64,000 nt of DNA from Roseibium polysiphoniae (GCF_014842925.1 NZ_JACYXJ010000003.1:620001-684000), one strand, 5' to 3'. Shown: positions 42,670 through 51,972, counted from the first letter of the stretch. Translations and numbers: made by a program. The notes: generated by a model not told the origin, from the sequence alone.

Positions 42670-43962
42670 ATGACTAAGCAGATCGAAAACAAGGGCCTCA
42701 GCCGCCGCAGCATCTTGAAGGGCGGCGCCGCAGCCGCGGGCGCAGCCATCGGTTCGGGCGCTGTGACCGGCTTCCCGACCATCTGGGCTCAAAACATCAA
42801 GGATGTCACCCTGCGCCAGTTCGGCACCGGCGTGTCCAACATCAATGAGGTCGCTCAGAAAGTTAAGGAAGATCTTGGTTTTACCCTCGAGATGACCGCA
42901 CTCGACAGTGACAGCGTCACACAGCGCGCTGCCACTCAGCCAAAGTCCTTCGACATCGCCGATATCGAATACTGGATCTGTAAGAAGGTCTGGGGCGCCG
43001 GCAATCTGCAGGCGATGGACACCTCCAAGATCAAGAACTACGACAAGATTGTCGGCACGTTCAAGAGCGGCAAGCTGACACCGGAAAGCGTCATCGCCCA
43101 GGGCACCGCGCCCCATACGGTTGGCTTCACCTCCGGCCCGGACGGCAAGGATTTCGTCCAGGAAGAATCCGGCTGGATGACTCTGATCCCGACGATCTAC
43201 AACGCTGATACCCTGGGTATTCGCCCTGACCTCATCGGCCGTCCGATCGACACCTGGGCCGAGCTGCTGAACCCGGAGTTCAAGGGCAAGGCATCGATCC
43301 TGGACATCTCTTCCATCGGCATCATGGATATGGCCATGGTTGTCGAGGCGATGGGAGAGTACACCTATCCCGACAAGGGCAACATGACCAAGGAAGAGAT
43401 CGACATGACGCTTGGCATCTTCACGGAAGCCAAGAAGAACGGTCAGTTCCGCGCGTTCTGGAAGTCTTTCGATGAGAGCGTCAACCTGATGGCTTCCGGC
43501 GAAGTCGTCATCCAGTCCATGTGGTCACCGGCAATCACCGCTGTTCGCTCGAAGGGCATTCCGTGTGTCTATCAGCCGCTGAAGGAAGGCTACCGCTCCT
43601 GGGGCGGCGGACTTGGTCTGTCGAAGAACCTCTCCGGCCTCGAACTTGAGGCAGCCTACGAGTACATCAACTGGTATCTCGACGGTTGGGTCGGCGGCTT
43701 CCTGATGCGCCAAGGCTATTACTCCGCTGTGCCGGAAACCTCCAAGAACTTCATGAGCGAAGACGAGTGGGGCTTCTGGTTCGAGGGAAAACCTGCAGAA
43801 GGCGATATCAAGAACCCATTTGGCGACGTCATGGAAAAAGCCGGCGCAGTGCGCGATGGCGGATCCTTCTACGACCGCATGGGCTCTGTTGCCTGCTGGA
43901 ACGCCGTCATGGACGAGAACCAGTACATGGTTCGCAAGTGGAACGAGTTCATCGCGGCTTAA
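42670..43962 (+). CDS. Tat-exported ABC binding protein, PotD-like
   Basis: A 430-residue periplasmic binding protein. The N-terminus carries a twin-arginine motif (SRRSILKGG) followed by an alanine/glycine-rich hydrophobic stretch, so it is probably exported folded by the Tat system. The start at 42670 is chosen; an upstream in-frame reading overlaps the ATPase gene end. The fold family is that of spermidine/putrescine-binding proteins, but the ligand cannot be told. A hairpin lies in the gap to the permease gene. Confidence 0.88.
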   Translation: MTKQIENKGLSRRSILKGGAAAAGAAIGSGAVTGFPTIWAQNIKDVTLRQFGTGVSNINEVAQKVKEDLGFTLEMTALDSDSVTQRAATQPKSFDIADIEYWICKKVWGAGNLQAMDTSKIKNYDKIVGTFKSGKLTPESVIAQGTAPHTVGFTSGPDGKDFVQEESGWMTLIPTIYNADTLGIRPDLIGRPIDTWAELLNPEFKGKASILDISSIGIMDMAMVVEAMGEYTYPDKGNMTKEEIDMTLGIFTEAKKNGQFRAFWKSFDESVNLMASGEVVIQSMWSPAITAVRSKGIPCVYQPLKEGYRSWGGGLGLSKNLSGLELEAAYEYINWYLDGWVGGFLMRQGYYSAVPETSKNFMSEDEWGFWFEGKPAEGDIKNPFGDVMEKAGAVRDGGSFYDRMGSVACWNAVMDENQYMVRKWNEFIAA

Positions 43963-43983
43963 GGCCCTCCGAACGTACAACTC

Positions 43984-44012
43984 TCCCTGTCCGGCACATT
44001 GCCGGGCAGGGA
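43984..44012 (+). promoter_or_regulatory. intercistronic hairpin after Tat binding-protein gene
   Basis: TCCCTGTCCGG / CCGGGCAGGGA (one G-U pair) with a 7-nt loop between the binding-protein and permease genes; no T run. Confidence 0.6.
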
Positions 44013-44045
44013 CCCTCACTTTCATTCAGGCCGACATTGTAGCCC

Positions 44046-44921
44046 ATGACCAAGACAAAGACCGACCCGTCCAAGCGCGCAGAGCGCATCAGCTGGCTGC
44101 TGGTGACGCCGCTGACCTGCGTTCTCGGGTTCTTTCTGCTGCTGCCGATCCTCACCATCGTGACGGTCAGCTTCTGGAACTACAATGAGTGGTCGTTTTT
44201 CCCCGACTTCGTTCTCGACAATTACGCCTTTCACCTGACCTCGGCTGTCACCTGGGCGACCTACCTGAAAACCCTTAAATTCATGGTGCTGACCTGGATA
44301 TTTTGCGCGGGGATCGGCTTTACGGTGGCCTATTTCCTGGCGTTCCACGTTCAGTCCTTGCCGGCGCAGGTCGCCCTTTTTCTGGTGTGCACCATTCCGT
44401 TCTGGACCTCGAACATCATTCGCATGATCTCCTGGATCCCGTTCCTTGGTCGCAATGGAATTGCAAATTCCAGCCTTATTCACCTCGGCATCATCGATGA
44501 GCCGCTGGAATGGCTTCTCTACTCTGACTTCGCGGTCGTCCTTGCCTTCGTTCATCTATATGCGTTGTTCATGGTTGTACCGATCTTCAACACGATGATG
44601 CGGATCGACAAGTCTCTGATTGAAGCGGCGCGCGATGCAGGTGCCAGCGGCTTTCAGATCCTGACAAATGTCATCATTCCGCTGGCCAAGCCGGGGATCA
44701 TGATCGGTTCGATCTTTGTCGTTACCCTGGTGATGGGGGATTTCATCACCGTACGCCACATGTCCGGGGGGCAGAGCGCTTCGGTCGGCCGGATCATTTC
44801 CAACGAAATATCGCTCTTGCAGTATCCAGCAGCAGCTGCCTCGTCCGTGGTGCTTCTGTGCACGGTTCTCCTGATGATCGGCGTCATGATGCGCTTTGTC
44901 GACATTCGCAAGGAGCTCTGA
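44046..44921 (+). CDS. ABC importer permease, PotB-like
   Basis: A 291-residue permease with six hydrophobic segments, the first at residues 15-40, and an EAA loop SLIEAARDAGASGFQILTNV. It forms the channel with the PotC-like permease 1 nt downstream. Confidence 0.9.
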   Translation: MTKTKTDPSKRAERISWLLVTPLTCVLGFFLLLPILTIVTVSFWNYNEWSFFPDFVLDNYAFHLTSAVTWATYLKTLKFMVLTWIFCAGIGFTVAYFLAFHVQSLPAQVALFLVCTIPFWTSNIIRMISWIPFLGRNGIANSSLIHLGIIDEPLEWLLYSDFAVVLAFVHLYALFMVVPIFNTMMRIDKSLIEAARDAGASGFQILTNVIIPLAKPGIMIGSIFVVTLVMGDFITVRHMSGGQSASVGRIISNEISLLQYPAAAASSVVLLCTVLLMIGVMMRFVDIRKEL

Positions 44922-44922
44922 G

Positions 44923-45762
44923 ATGGAGCCGCGTTCCCGCTCTTTTTATCTTCTTGCAGCGTTTTTCACGTTGTTCGTGATCTTCCTCTACGGCCCGGTC
45001 ATCACCATCGGAATTCTGTCGTTCCAGGGACCAAGGGGCGGGCTGACCTTTCCGATGAACGGGGTTTCGCTGCACTGGTTCTTCGACCTCTTCGAGCAGC
45101 AGGCGGTTGGCGACATCTGGGGATCCTTCCGTCGATCCTTCGCGCTCGGCCTCATGGTCATGAGCGTCACCGTGGTCCTGTCGGTCATGGGCGGGCTGGC
45201 TTTCCGCCGGAGGTTTCGTGGTTCCACGGTGCTGTTTTATCTGATCATCGCCAGCCTGATCATCCCATCCATCCTAGTGTCGCTGGGGGTCGGCCTGATC
45301 TTCAACATTCTGGATCTCGAGGTGCACTGGGCCACATCCGGTTTCGGTTCCCAGCTGACATGGACGCTGCCGTTTGGTCTTCTGATCATGTTTGCCGTGT
45401 TCAATCGCTTCGACAAATCCTATGAGGAAGCGGCGCGAGATCTGGGGGCGTCGCCGTGGCAGACCGTGCGCCATGTGGTCCTGCCGATCATCGCTCCGAT
45501 GCTGATCGGGGTGGCGCTCTTCGGCTTCACGCTTTCCTATGACGAATTTGCGCGCACGCTGCTGACAGCCGGGTCCTATAACACTTTGCCGCTGGAAATT
45601 TTCGGCATGACGACCAATGTCACATCGCCGGTCCTCTATGCGCTGGGCACGCTCACAACCGTCTTTTCCTTCGCGATCATCGGCACCTTTCTGCTGGTGG
45701 TCGTCATCCTGCGGCGCCGGAGGACAAAAAGCGGATCCGACGCCGGTTCGGGACTGGTGTGA
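44923..45762 (+). CDS. ABC importer permease, PotC-like
   Basis: A 279-residue permease, six hydrophobic segments, EAA loop SYEEAARDLGASPWQTVRHV. The ATG at 44923 follows AAGGAG by 7 nt. The stop overlaps the GTG of the racemase-family gene. Confidence 0.9.
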   Translation: MEPRSRSFYLLAAFFTLFVIFLYGPVITIGILSFQGPRGGLTFPMNGVSLHWFFDLFEQQAVGDIWGSFRRSFALGLMVMSVTVVLSVMGGLAFRRRFRGSTVLFYLIIASLIIPSILVSLGVGLIFNILDLEVHWATSGFGSQLTWTLPFGLLIMFAVFNRFDKSYEEAARDLGASPWQTVRHVVLPIIAPMLIGVALFGFTLSYDEFARTLLTAGSYNTLPLEIFGMTTNVTSPVLYALGTLTTVFSFAIIGTFLLVVVILRRRRTKSGSDAGSGLV

Positions 45763-46469
45763 GCTCCATGCAGCAGGGCGCACGTCATTTCCTGGTGATC
45801 AATCCGAACACGACCGCATCGATGACGCGAAAGATTGGCGAGGCGGCGCGCGCGGTCGCAGGGGTCGAGACCCGTATCACGGCGATCAATCCAACCCATG
45901 GTCCGGCGGCTATTCAGGGTGCGGCCGACGGAGACGCTGCGCTTCCCGGGCTTCTGGCTCTGGTCGATGCGACGCTTTCGGGCGATCCGGGGATCGACGC
46001 GGTGATCATCGCCTGTTTCGATGACACCGGGGTTTGGCAGCTGAAAAGCCGGTGCAGCGTGCCAGTGATCGGCATCGGCGAAGCGGCCTGCCACATGGCT
46101 TCCCTCCTCGTCGAACGCTTTTCGATCGTGACCACACTTTCGGTTTCCATTCCCGTTCTTGAAGACAATCTTGCGCGAAACGGGCTCGCCCGTCGCTGCG
46201 CGAAAGTCCGTGCGTCAGATGTTCCCGTTCTGGATCTTGAAGATGCCGGAAGTGATGCGCGCAGCAGGATCACGGCGGAAATGTCCAGCGCTCTGGCTGC
46301 AGACGACATTGGCGCCATCGTGCTTGGCTGCGCCGGCATGGCCGACCTCGCCAATGAGCTCTCCGACCAGTTTCAGGTGCCCGTCATCGACGGCGTCGCC
46401 GCCGCCATAGGTCTGGCAGAAGCCCTACCTGCAACCGCCCGACTTGGACGCTGTTCAGCGGCACATTGA
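45759..46469 (+). CDS. Asp/Glu/hydantoin racemase family protein
   Basis: A 236-residue protein of the aspartate/glutamate/hydantoin racemase family. Both catalytic cysteines are present: IIACFDDTG and LGCAGMADL. It overlaps the permease stop and ends the importer operon, so it probably acts on the imported compound, perhaps an amino-acid or hydantoin derivative. The GTG at 45759 gives a 4-nt overlap; ATG at 45768 is the alternative. Confidence 0.85.
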   Translation: MSSMQQGARHFLVINPNTTASMTRKIGEAARAVAGVETRITAINPTHGPAAIQGAADGDAALPGLLALVDATLSGDPGIDAVIIACFDDTGVWQLKSRCSVPVIGIGEAACHMASLLVERFSIVTTLSVSIPVLEDNLARNGLARRCAKVRASDVPVLDLEDAGSDARSRITAEMSSALAADDIGAIVLGCAGMADLANELSDQFQVPVIDGVAAAIGLAEALPATARLGRCSAAH

Positions 46470-46563
46470 TCTATTATTTTTACAAAAGTGGTGCCGGCAG
46501 CAGGCGTCGATTTTTAATAAAACACCAATTAAAACAATGAGATAAAAATTCAATCCTGAAAAT

Positions 46564-46601
46564 TGTGGGACAGTTTGAGGGACAATTTGTGGGACAGTCA
46601 G
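46564..46601. repeat. short direct repeats (GTGGGACAG type)
   Basis: Three near-copies of TGTGGGACAG occur within 40 bp (two exact and one TGAGGGACAA). The convergent gap 46470-46726 around them holds no other feature I recognise. Confidence 0.6.
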
Positions 46602-46726
46602 ACTTCGGGACCATGAGGAGTTTTTTAGACGCGCCGGTTTACAGCGTCGGCAGGCGATAGCCTCGGCGCATTCGGGGAGCGGGGACGGTTCCCTTTAATG
46701 TCGCGGGTTGAAAAGGGCAGGGGCCT

Positions 46727-47752
46727 TTAGGAGTCAGCATTCCGAATGCGCGCTTCCAGATGGTCGACAGCTTCCGCGAAGGAGATTTCTCGAACCGGGT
46801 CATGCTCAAGATAATGGCTGTAGTCGAAGTAAACCGCTGCGAACAAGGCCTCGAGAGAGGCCGGCTCGCGCCGGTTCACTTTCTTGGTGTTGCGTTCCTG
46901 AGTAAGGCCCCAGCCGGCATAGAAGGGCACGCCGAACGTATGAACCTCACAACCGGCCAATAAGGCTTCAAAGCCCAGCTGGCTGGAGACGCAATAGACC
47001 TTGGAACAGCCTTCCAGCAGGGCCCAGGGATTGATGGGTTCAGGCGTAAGCCGCAGCCGGTTTTCTTTAAGGGCTCGGGCGCAGACCGGGTCGGTCTGCT
47101 CGATTGAGTGCAAGGTTTCAGGCGTGAAGTGTCCGGCCTTCCGACCGATCATCGTTTCCGGGTGGACCTTGATGAGGATCTCGGCCTCCGGGTTCTCACG
47201 AATGGCTGTCTGGAGCATCAAGAGGAATGTTTGCTCTTCTGCAAAGGCACCCGGGATCGACGCGTCACCTACCGTCTGGTCGACGACAACAACGCGGTCC
47301 TGCCGGTCCGCCGACCGCAGTTGGAGATCAGATATGTCTGAGACCGTGAAGCTGTTGTATTTTGAAAGGTGCTTGGACCTGAGCAGATTGATCGCTTCGT
47401 GAACTCTGTTATGCGACGTCGGCTTCGCGATCTGCTGATGAATGTGACGTTCCAGATCACTTGGCTGGCGTGCATCGTAATAGATTCCGCTTTTGTCCAG
47501 AACCAGAGAGAGTGGCTTCTCGTCATTGCCCGGGCGAACAGACCGCAGGAACCCATCCTCAAATGCCAGATAAGGCAGACCGCGTTTGGCAGCGATCTTG
47601 CGCGCCCTTGCGGCGGTCGGTTTGTGGCCCCAGCCCGCAATCGCATCCAGGGACCAGCCGAAAAGACCCGGACGCCCTGCCTCATATCCCGAAATTAGTT
47701 CAATGGCCTCTTTGAGCTGCCAAAGTCCTGAGGTTGCCAGTCCGATCTTCAT
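46727..47752 (-). CDS. capsule polysaccharide protein, KpsC-like (single domain)
   Basis: A 341-residue protein. It shows EDGFLRSVRPG and VDQTVGDASIPGAF, the landmarks of KpsC beta-Kdo transferases that start group 2 capsules. KpsC normally has two such domains (about 670 residues); this protein has one. No kps export genes are adjacent. It is flanked by the repeat region and by the RTX protease gene. Function as a Kdo transferase is inferred. Confidence 0.75.
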   Translation of the reverse strand: MKIGLATSGLWQLKEAIELISGYEAGRPGLFGWSLDAIAGWGHKPTAARARKIAAKRGLPYLAFEDGFLRSVRPGNDEKPLSLVLDKSGIYYDARQPSDLERHIHQQIAKPTSHNRVHEAINLLRSKHLSKYNSFTVSDISDLQLRSADRQDRVVVVDQTVGDASIPGAFAEEQTFLLMLQTAIRENPEAEILIKVHPETMIGRKAGHFTPETLHSIEQTDPVCARALKENRLRLTPEPINPWALLEGCSKVYCVSSQLGFEALLAGCEVHTFGVPFYAGWGLTQERNTKKVNRREPASLEALFAAVYFDYSHYLEHDPVREISFAEAVDHLEARIRNADS

Positions 47753-48091
47753 AAAAGCGTCAATCCAGATTTCTTTTGCTACATTCGATCACTTCAGCCG
47801 CGGACGGAGCGAGCCGCCAGGCGCTCCCCGCCACATGTGTCTGAGCGTGCTTCTCTGTGACATCTTCCGCCCGCTACCGCAACGTGACGAGGCTTTAGAG
47901 TCTTCCGTTTCCTGGTTCAGAAACCGATGCGCTGCCAAGCGTTGCCGATGAGCCCATCATGATACGAGGAAGTGAACTGGTCTTTCTGTCACATCACTCA
48001 GGTGAAATCCTCAAATCCATTAATCGCCGTTAACCTTTGGGCAATGCCGTTAGGGCATGTTTCGTCTGTCGGTGAAATGGAATGAAGAACG
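47753..48091. other. intergenic region between KpsC-like and protease genes
   Basis: A gap of 339 bp between divergent genes. It must hold both promoters, but I see no convincing -35/-10 pair, EcfG motif or RNA gene. Confidence 0.5.
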
Positions 48092-50518
48092 ATGTGTCAG
48101 CTTTGCCAAGCGCTCGGGATCGAGCCCAAAACGTCTACGGTTGCAGGCTTCGTTTGCGAGGAAAGCAAGTCACCATCAGACGGTAACTTCATCCTGAAGG
48201 CGGCGCTTGTCGAAAGTGGTGATGCGGCCGCCAGCGTCGCGACCTCCTACTCGATGAATGTTGGCGACGCCTTTGCCGGATCCCTGTCCGCCGGTGACCG
48301 CGATTGGGTTGCAGTCACTCTTGTTGGCGGGCAAAGCTACAGCATTGAACTGACCGGAACAGGTGCCTCGCCTTTGGCTGACGCCTATTTGCGGCTGTAC
48401 GATTCTTCCGGAAATCAGATCGCCTCTGACGATGATGGCGGCACGGGATACAACTCGGCCCTTCGGTTTACAGCAAGTACGAGCGGCACTTATTTTCTCG
48501 GGGCAGCCTCCTTTGGGGACACCTATGCTGGAAACTACACTCTCGATCTAAATCCATATACGCCGTCCGTTTTTTCAAACGACCAGATTGCCGATCAACT
48601 CACAGACGGCTTTGGGCAGTACAACGGTGGTGCCCAGCGTGCCTTTAACGTTGCGGTTGGCGGGACGATTTCGGTCAATATCACGAGTTTGCGGGCAGCA
48701 GACCAGCAGCTGGCCCAAAACGCCCTGGCGCTCTGGTCGGATGCGACGGGCCTGAATTTTTCCTTCACGAGTGGCAGCGCCCAAATGGAGTTCGGCGATG
48801 GTGATGCCGACAGCGCCTACAGCTGGTCGTCTGTCAGCGGCTCGAACATCACCTATTCCTATGTGAATGTCGGGACGGGCTGGGTCGACTACTACGGTAC
48901 AGGGCTCAACACTTATTCGTTCCAGACCTATATCCATGAAATTGGCCACGCGCTGGGTCTCGGCCACGGCGGCAACTACAATGGCTCCGCGACATATGGT
49001 GTCGACAATCACTATGTGAATGACTCCTGGCAGGCGTCGATCATGTCGTACTTCAGCCAGAGCGAAAACACATACATCAATGCGAGTCTGGCCTATGCGA
49101 TCACGCCGCAGATCGCGGATATCATCGCGATCCGCAATCTCTACGGCACCGCGGGCAACACTCGGACGGGTAACACCACCTATGGCGATAACGCCAATTC
49201 CGACGACCTCATGGCGCAGATCAGTGGCTTGAATACCTACATCACCTACACAATTGTCGATGACGGTGGCAAGGATACGCTCGACTTCAGCAACTCATCC
49301 GCCAACCAGACCATCGACCTGCGCGAAGAAGCTATCTCCAGCGTTAGAGGCTACACCGGGAATTTGATGATCTCCCGTGGATCTGCGATAGAAAATGCGA
49401 TCGGGTGGAGTGGGGACGATACGCTGGTGGGGAATGGATTGAATAATATGCTTACCGGCAATGCCGGTGCGGATACGCTCAATGGCGGCGGCGGGTTTGA
49501 CTGGGCCGTTTATAACAACTCAAATGCTGCAGTCACGGTAAACCTTGGTGACGGCCTCGCCGAAACCGGTGGCCATGCCCAAGGCGACGTGCTCTTAAGC
49601 ATCGAGCGTGTTCTCGGCTCGCAGTACAACGACACACTTACAGGCGACACCGCCAACAATTACCTCAGCGGACACAATGGCGACGACACGCTCAATGGCG
49701 GCAGCGGCCACGATATCCTCCGCGGCGAGGCCGGTGCCGATACCCTCATTGGAGGCGCCGGGAATGACTGGGCGTTTTACAACAACTCCAATGCCGCTGT
49801 GACCGTTAATCTCGGCGATGGCCTGGCCGAGAGTGGTGGCCATGCCCAAGGTGACACGCTCTCCGGTATCGAGCGTGTTCTCGGCTCACAGCACAGGGAC
49901 ACCATCACTGGCGATAGTGGCAATAACTTTCTCAGTGGACACAATGGCGACGACACGCTCAATGGCGGTAGCGGACATGACATCCTCCGCGGCGATGCTG
50001 GGGCCGATACACTCGTTGGCGGGTTAGGAAACGACTGGGCTTATTATGACAATTCGAATACCGCAGTGACGGTGAACCTCGACGACGGCTTGACGGAAAC
50101 CGGTGGCCATGCGGAAGGTGATACGCTCTCTGGCATCGAACAGGTTTTCGGCTCCAAATATGACGACATCATCATCGGCAGCTGGGTCAGGAACTACCTT
50201 AGTGGTCACACAGGTAACGATACCCTAGATGGCGGTGACGGTGACGACGTTATCAGAGGCGACCAAGGAAACGACACTCTTACCGGCGGCAGTGGTAGCG
50301 ATACGTTTTTGTTTCTGACCGCTGGTGAAGCAGATACCATTACAGATTTCGAAGACGGGTTTGATATAATTCGTATCGGTCTGGGCTTAACATCCTTCGT
50401 TGATCTTGCCGTTTCCGACAGTGGTGCTGACGCGATTTTGACCTTTGCGAGCAACTCCATACTGATTCAGAATTTCGACTACAATCTCCTTTCGTCAGAC
50501 GATTTCGCTTTCGTTTAG
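48092..50518 (+). CDS. M10 serralysin-like metalloprotease with RTX repeats
   Basis: An 808-residue secreted protein without a Sec signal. Residues about 45-150 form a PPC (pre-peptidase C-terminal-like) domain. The M10 catalytic domain has the zinc motif HEIGHALGLGH with H282, E283, H286 and H292, and the Met-turn SIMSY (M318). The C-terminal half carries RTX nonapeptides (GGSGHDILRG, GNDTLTGG) that bind calcium, and the end is the hydrophobic tail typical of type I secretion substrates. No type I secretion genes are in the window. The repeats span three 89-residue units. Confidence 0.93.
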   Translation: MCQLCQALGIEPKTSTVAGFVCEESKSPSDGNFILKAALVESGDAAASVATSYSMNVGDAFAGSLSAGDRDWVAVTLVGGQSYSIELTGTGASPLADAYLRLYDSSGNQIASDDDGGTGYNSALRFTASTSGTYFLGAASFGDTYAGNYTLDLNPYTPSVFSNDQIADQLTDGFGQYNGGAQRAFNVAVGGTISVNITSLRAADQQLAQNALALWSDATGLNFSFTSGSAQMEFGDGDADSAYSWSSVSGSNITYSYVNVGTGWVDYYGTGLNTYSFQTYIHEIGHALGLGHGGNYNGSATYGVDNHYVNDSWQASIMSYFSQSENTYINASLAYAITPQIADIIAIRNLYGTAGNTRTGNTTYGDNANSDDLMAQISGLNTYITYTIVDDGGKDTLDFSNSSANQTIDLREEAISSVRGYTGNLMISRGSAIENAIGWSGDDTLVGNGLNNMLTGNAGADTLNGGGGFDWAVYNNSNAAVTVNLGDGLAETGGHAQGDVLLSIERVLGSQYNDTLTGDTANNYLSGHNGDDTLNGGSGHDILRGEAGADTLIGGAGNDWAFYNNSNAAVTVNLGDGLAESGGHAQGDTLSGIERVLGSQHRDTITGDSGNNFLSGHNGDDTLNGGSGHDILRGDAGADTLVGGLGNDWAYYDNSNTAVTVNLDDGLTETGGHAEGDTLSGIEQVFGSKYDDIIIGSWVRNYLSGHTGNDTLDGGDGDDVIRGDQGNDTLTGGSGSDTFLFLTAGEADTITDFEDGFDIIRIGLGLTSFVDLAVSDSGADAILTFASNSILIQNFDYNLLSSDDFAFV
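49469..50269 (+). repeat. three tandem 267-bp repeats in RTX protease gene
   Basis: Units begin at 49469, 49736 and 50003, each 267 bp (89 codons), starting at the codons for ADTL. Near-identical stretches include the codons for GHNGDDTLNGGSGHDILRG, suggesting recent duplication. Confidence 0.85.
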
Positions 50519-50713
50519 GTTTCTCGATAGCGACTTCAAACGCTGATAGATGTAACTTCGCGTTTTAGGCGATAACTGACGCTCAGCTGCTTCTGCATTT
50601 TTGGCGAATAGCGATTGGAGATCGACGCGACTTGACGACGGACAATCAAGCAAACGAGATTCGTTGGCGAGCATATCATCGGCATTTTGAGCCTGCCCCG
50701 AATGCTGGACCAT
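50495..50713 (-). pseudogene. truncated open frame cut by IS element
   Basis: A 72-codon frame whose C-terminal 60 residues look coding (SKTRSYIYQ-like basic helix), but whose first codons derive from the IS inverted repeat. It is probably the 3' remnant of a gene disrupted or truncated by the IS. Identity unknown. Confidence 0.35.
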
Positions 50714-50766
50714 TTTGAGCTGGAATTTTCCATTTATGATCCCGAGTGCGGGAGAAGGAGAGTTCC

Positions 50767-51033
50767 ATGAAGAAGAGCAAGTTCACAGATGCGCAGATAG
50801 CGTTTGTGCTAAAGCAGGTTGAAGATGGCACGAGTATCGCCGAAGTATGCCGGAAGGCCGGGATCGCTGAGGCGACGTTCTACAACTGGCGCAAAAAGTA
50901 CGCTGGTTTGATGCCTTCTGAGATGAAGCGTCTGAAGATGCTCGATGAAGAGAATGCCAGGCTAAAGCGGCTGGTGGCTGATCTCTCGTTGGACAAGGCG
51001 ATGTTGCAGGACGTTCTCAAACGAAAGCTCTAA
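50767..51033 (+). CDS. IS3-family transposase OrfA
   Basis: An 88-residue helix-turn-helix protein of the IS3 family: KKSKFTDAQIAFVLKQVEDG at the start and a leucine-zipper-like C-terminus (LDEENARLKRLVADL). OrfA binds the terminal repeats. Start ATG at 50767 with GGAGAG upstream. OrfB overlaps in the -1 frame. Confidence 0.92.
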   Translation: MKKSKFTDAQIAFVLKQVEDGTSIAEVCRKAGIAEATFYNWRKKYAGLMPSEMKRLKMLDEENARLKRLVADLSLDKAMLQDVLKRKL

Positions 51034-51866
51034 GGCCTGCTCGTCGCCGGGAACTGGTTGATGATCTGCGAACGATCTGGGGTATCAGCATTCGTCGTGC
51101 TTGCGGCGTTCTGGTAGCCCAGAGATCGAGCTACCATTATCGACCTTGTGGCGATGACCAGGCCGAACTCAAGAGGCGTATCAAAGAGATCGCACAGACG
51201 CGAGTACGGTATGGTTACAGGCGTATTCATGTCCTGTTGCGCCGGGAAGGCTGGCCAGTAAATGTCAAGCGTGTGTACCGGCTCTACAATGAGATGGGTC
51301 TTCAATTGCGGAACAAAACGCCCAAACGTCGTGTAAAAGCCAAACTGCGGGAGGATCGCATGGAGGCGACGCACAGCAATGAAACATGGGCAATGGACTT
51401 CGTGCATGATCAATTGGTGACGGGCCGCAAGATCAGGATCCTGACCATCGTGGACACGTTCTCGCGGTTCTCACCGGCAACCGACCCTCGCTTCAGCTAC
51501 CGCGGAGAAGACGTGGTTCAGACACTTGAACAGGTATGTCGGAAAATCGGCTACCCCAAGTCGATCCGTGTCGATCAAGGGTCGGAATTCATCTCGCGCG
51601 ATCTGGATTTGTGGGCGTATCAAAAGGACGTTATCCTTGACTTCTCTCGACCTGGAAAACCAACGGATAACGCCTTTATTGAGAGCTTCAATGGCAAGTT
51701 CCGAGCTGAATGTTTGAACACGCACTGGTTCATGAGCCTTGACGACGCCCGGTCCAAAATGGAGGAATGGCGTAGGGACTACAACGAAGTTCGTCCCCAT
51801 AGCGCAATCGGAAACAAGTCACCGATATCGCTGATAAACGGCCCAAAGGCGGCTTTTCCGCCCTGA
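51033..51866 (+). CDS. IS3-family transposase OrfB (made by -1 frameshift)
   Basis: The frame opens at the orfA stop and runs to 51866. It encodes the DDE integrase domain: D in WAMDFVHDQL, D in RVDQGSEF and E in FIESFNGKFRAEC, so the catalytic triad is intact. There is no good start codon; a -1 slip at the AAAG region near 51024 would give the OrfAB fusion as in other IS3 elements. Confidence 0.85.
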   Translation, partial: RPARRRELVDDLRTIWGISIRRACGVLVAQRSSYHYRPCGDDQAELKRRIKEIAQTRVRYGYRRIHVLLRREGWPVNVKRVYRLYNEMGLQLRNKTPKRRVKAKLREDRMEATHSNETWAMDFVHDQLVTGRKIRILTIVDTFSRFSPATDPRFSYRGEDVVQTLEQVCRKIGYPKSIRVDQGSEFISRDLDLWAYQKDVILDFSRPGKPTDNAFIESFNGKFRAECLNTHWFMSLDDARSKMEEWRRDYNEVRPHSAIGNKSPISLINGPKAAFPP

Positions 51867-51921
51867 GCCTTAACACCCGGAAAATTGCCGGCCGGGTGGT
51901 CCAAACAAGGGGAGCAGGTCA

Positions 51922-51972
51922 TCCTCCATTTTCCTAACTATAGGGGTGGACCAATTCAAAGGGGGAGGATCA
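51922..51972. mobile_element. right-end remnant of a second IS407-like element
   Basis: The 50 bp after the intact IS end in a second terminal repeat (GGACCAATTCAAAG then GGGGGAGGATCA) that resembles the first one in layout and ends likewise in TCA. Only this end remains. Confidence 0.55.

Larger units (their letters stand above)
50688..51921 (+). mobile_element. IS3-family (IS407-like) insertion sequence
   Basis: About 1234 bp with imperfect terminal inverted repeats of roughly 40 bp starting TGA...CCTGC on both ends. It carries overlapping orfA and orfB typical of IS3 family elements. No target-site duplication is evident in the immediate flanks, and a second IS end adjoins it on the right. 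Confidence 0.85.

Noticed and set aside
42157-43116. 319-codon minus-strand open frame
   Set aside because: Antisense to the polyamine-type ATPase and Tat binding-protein genes.
49469-50269. Possible CRISPR array because of regular repeats
   Set aside because: The 267-bp repeats lie in one coding frame and encode RTX calcium-binding units; no short palindromic repeat with unique spacers.
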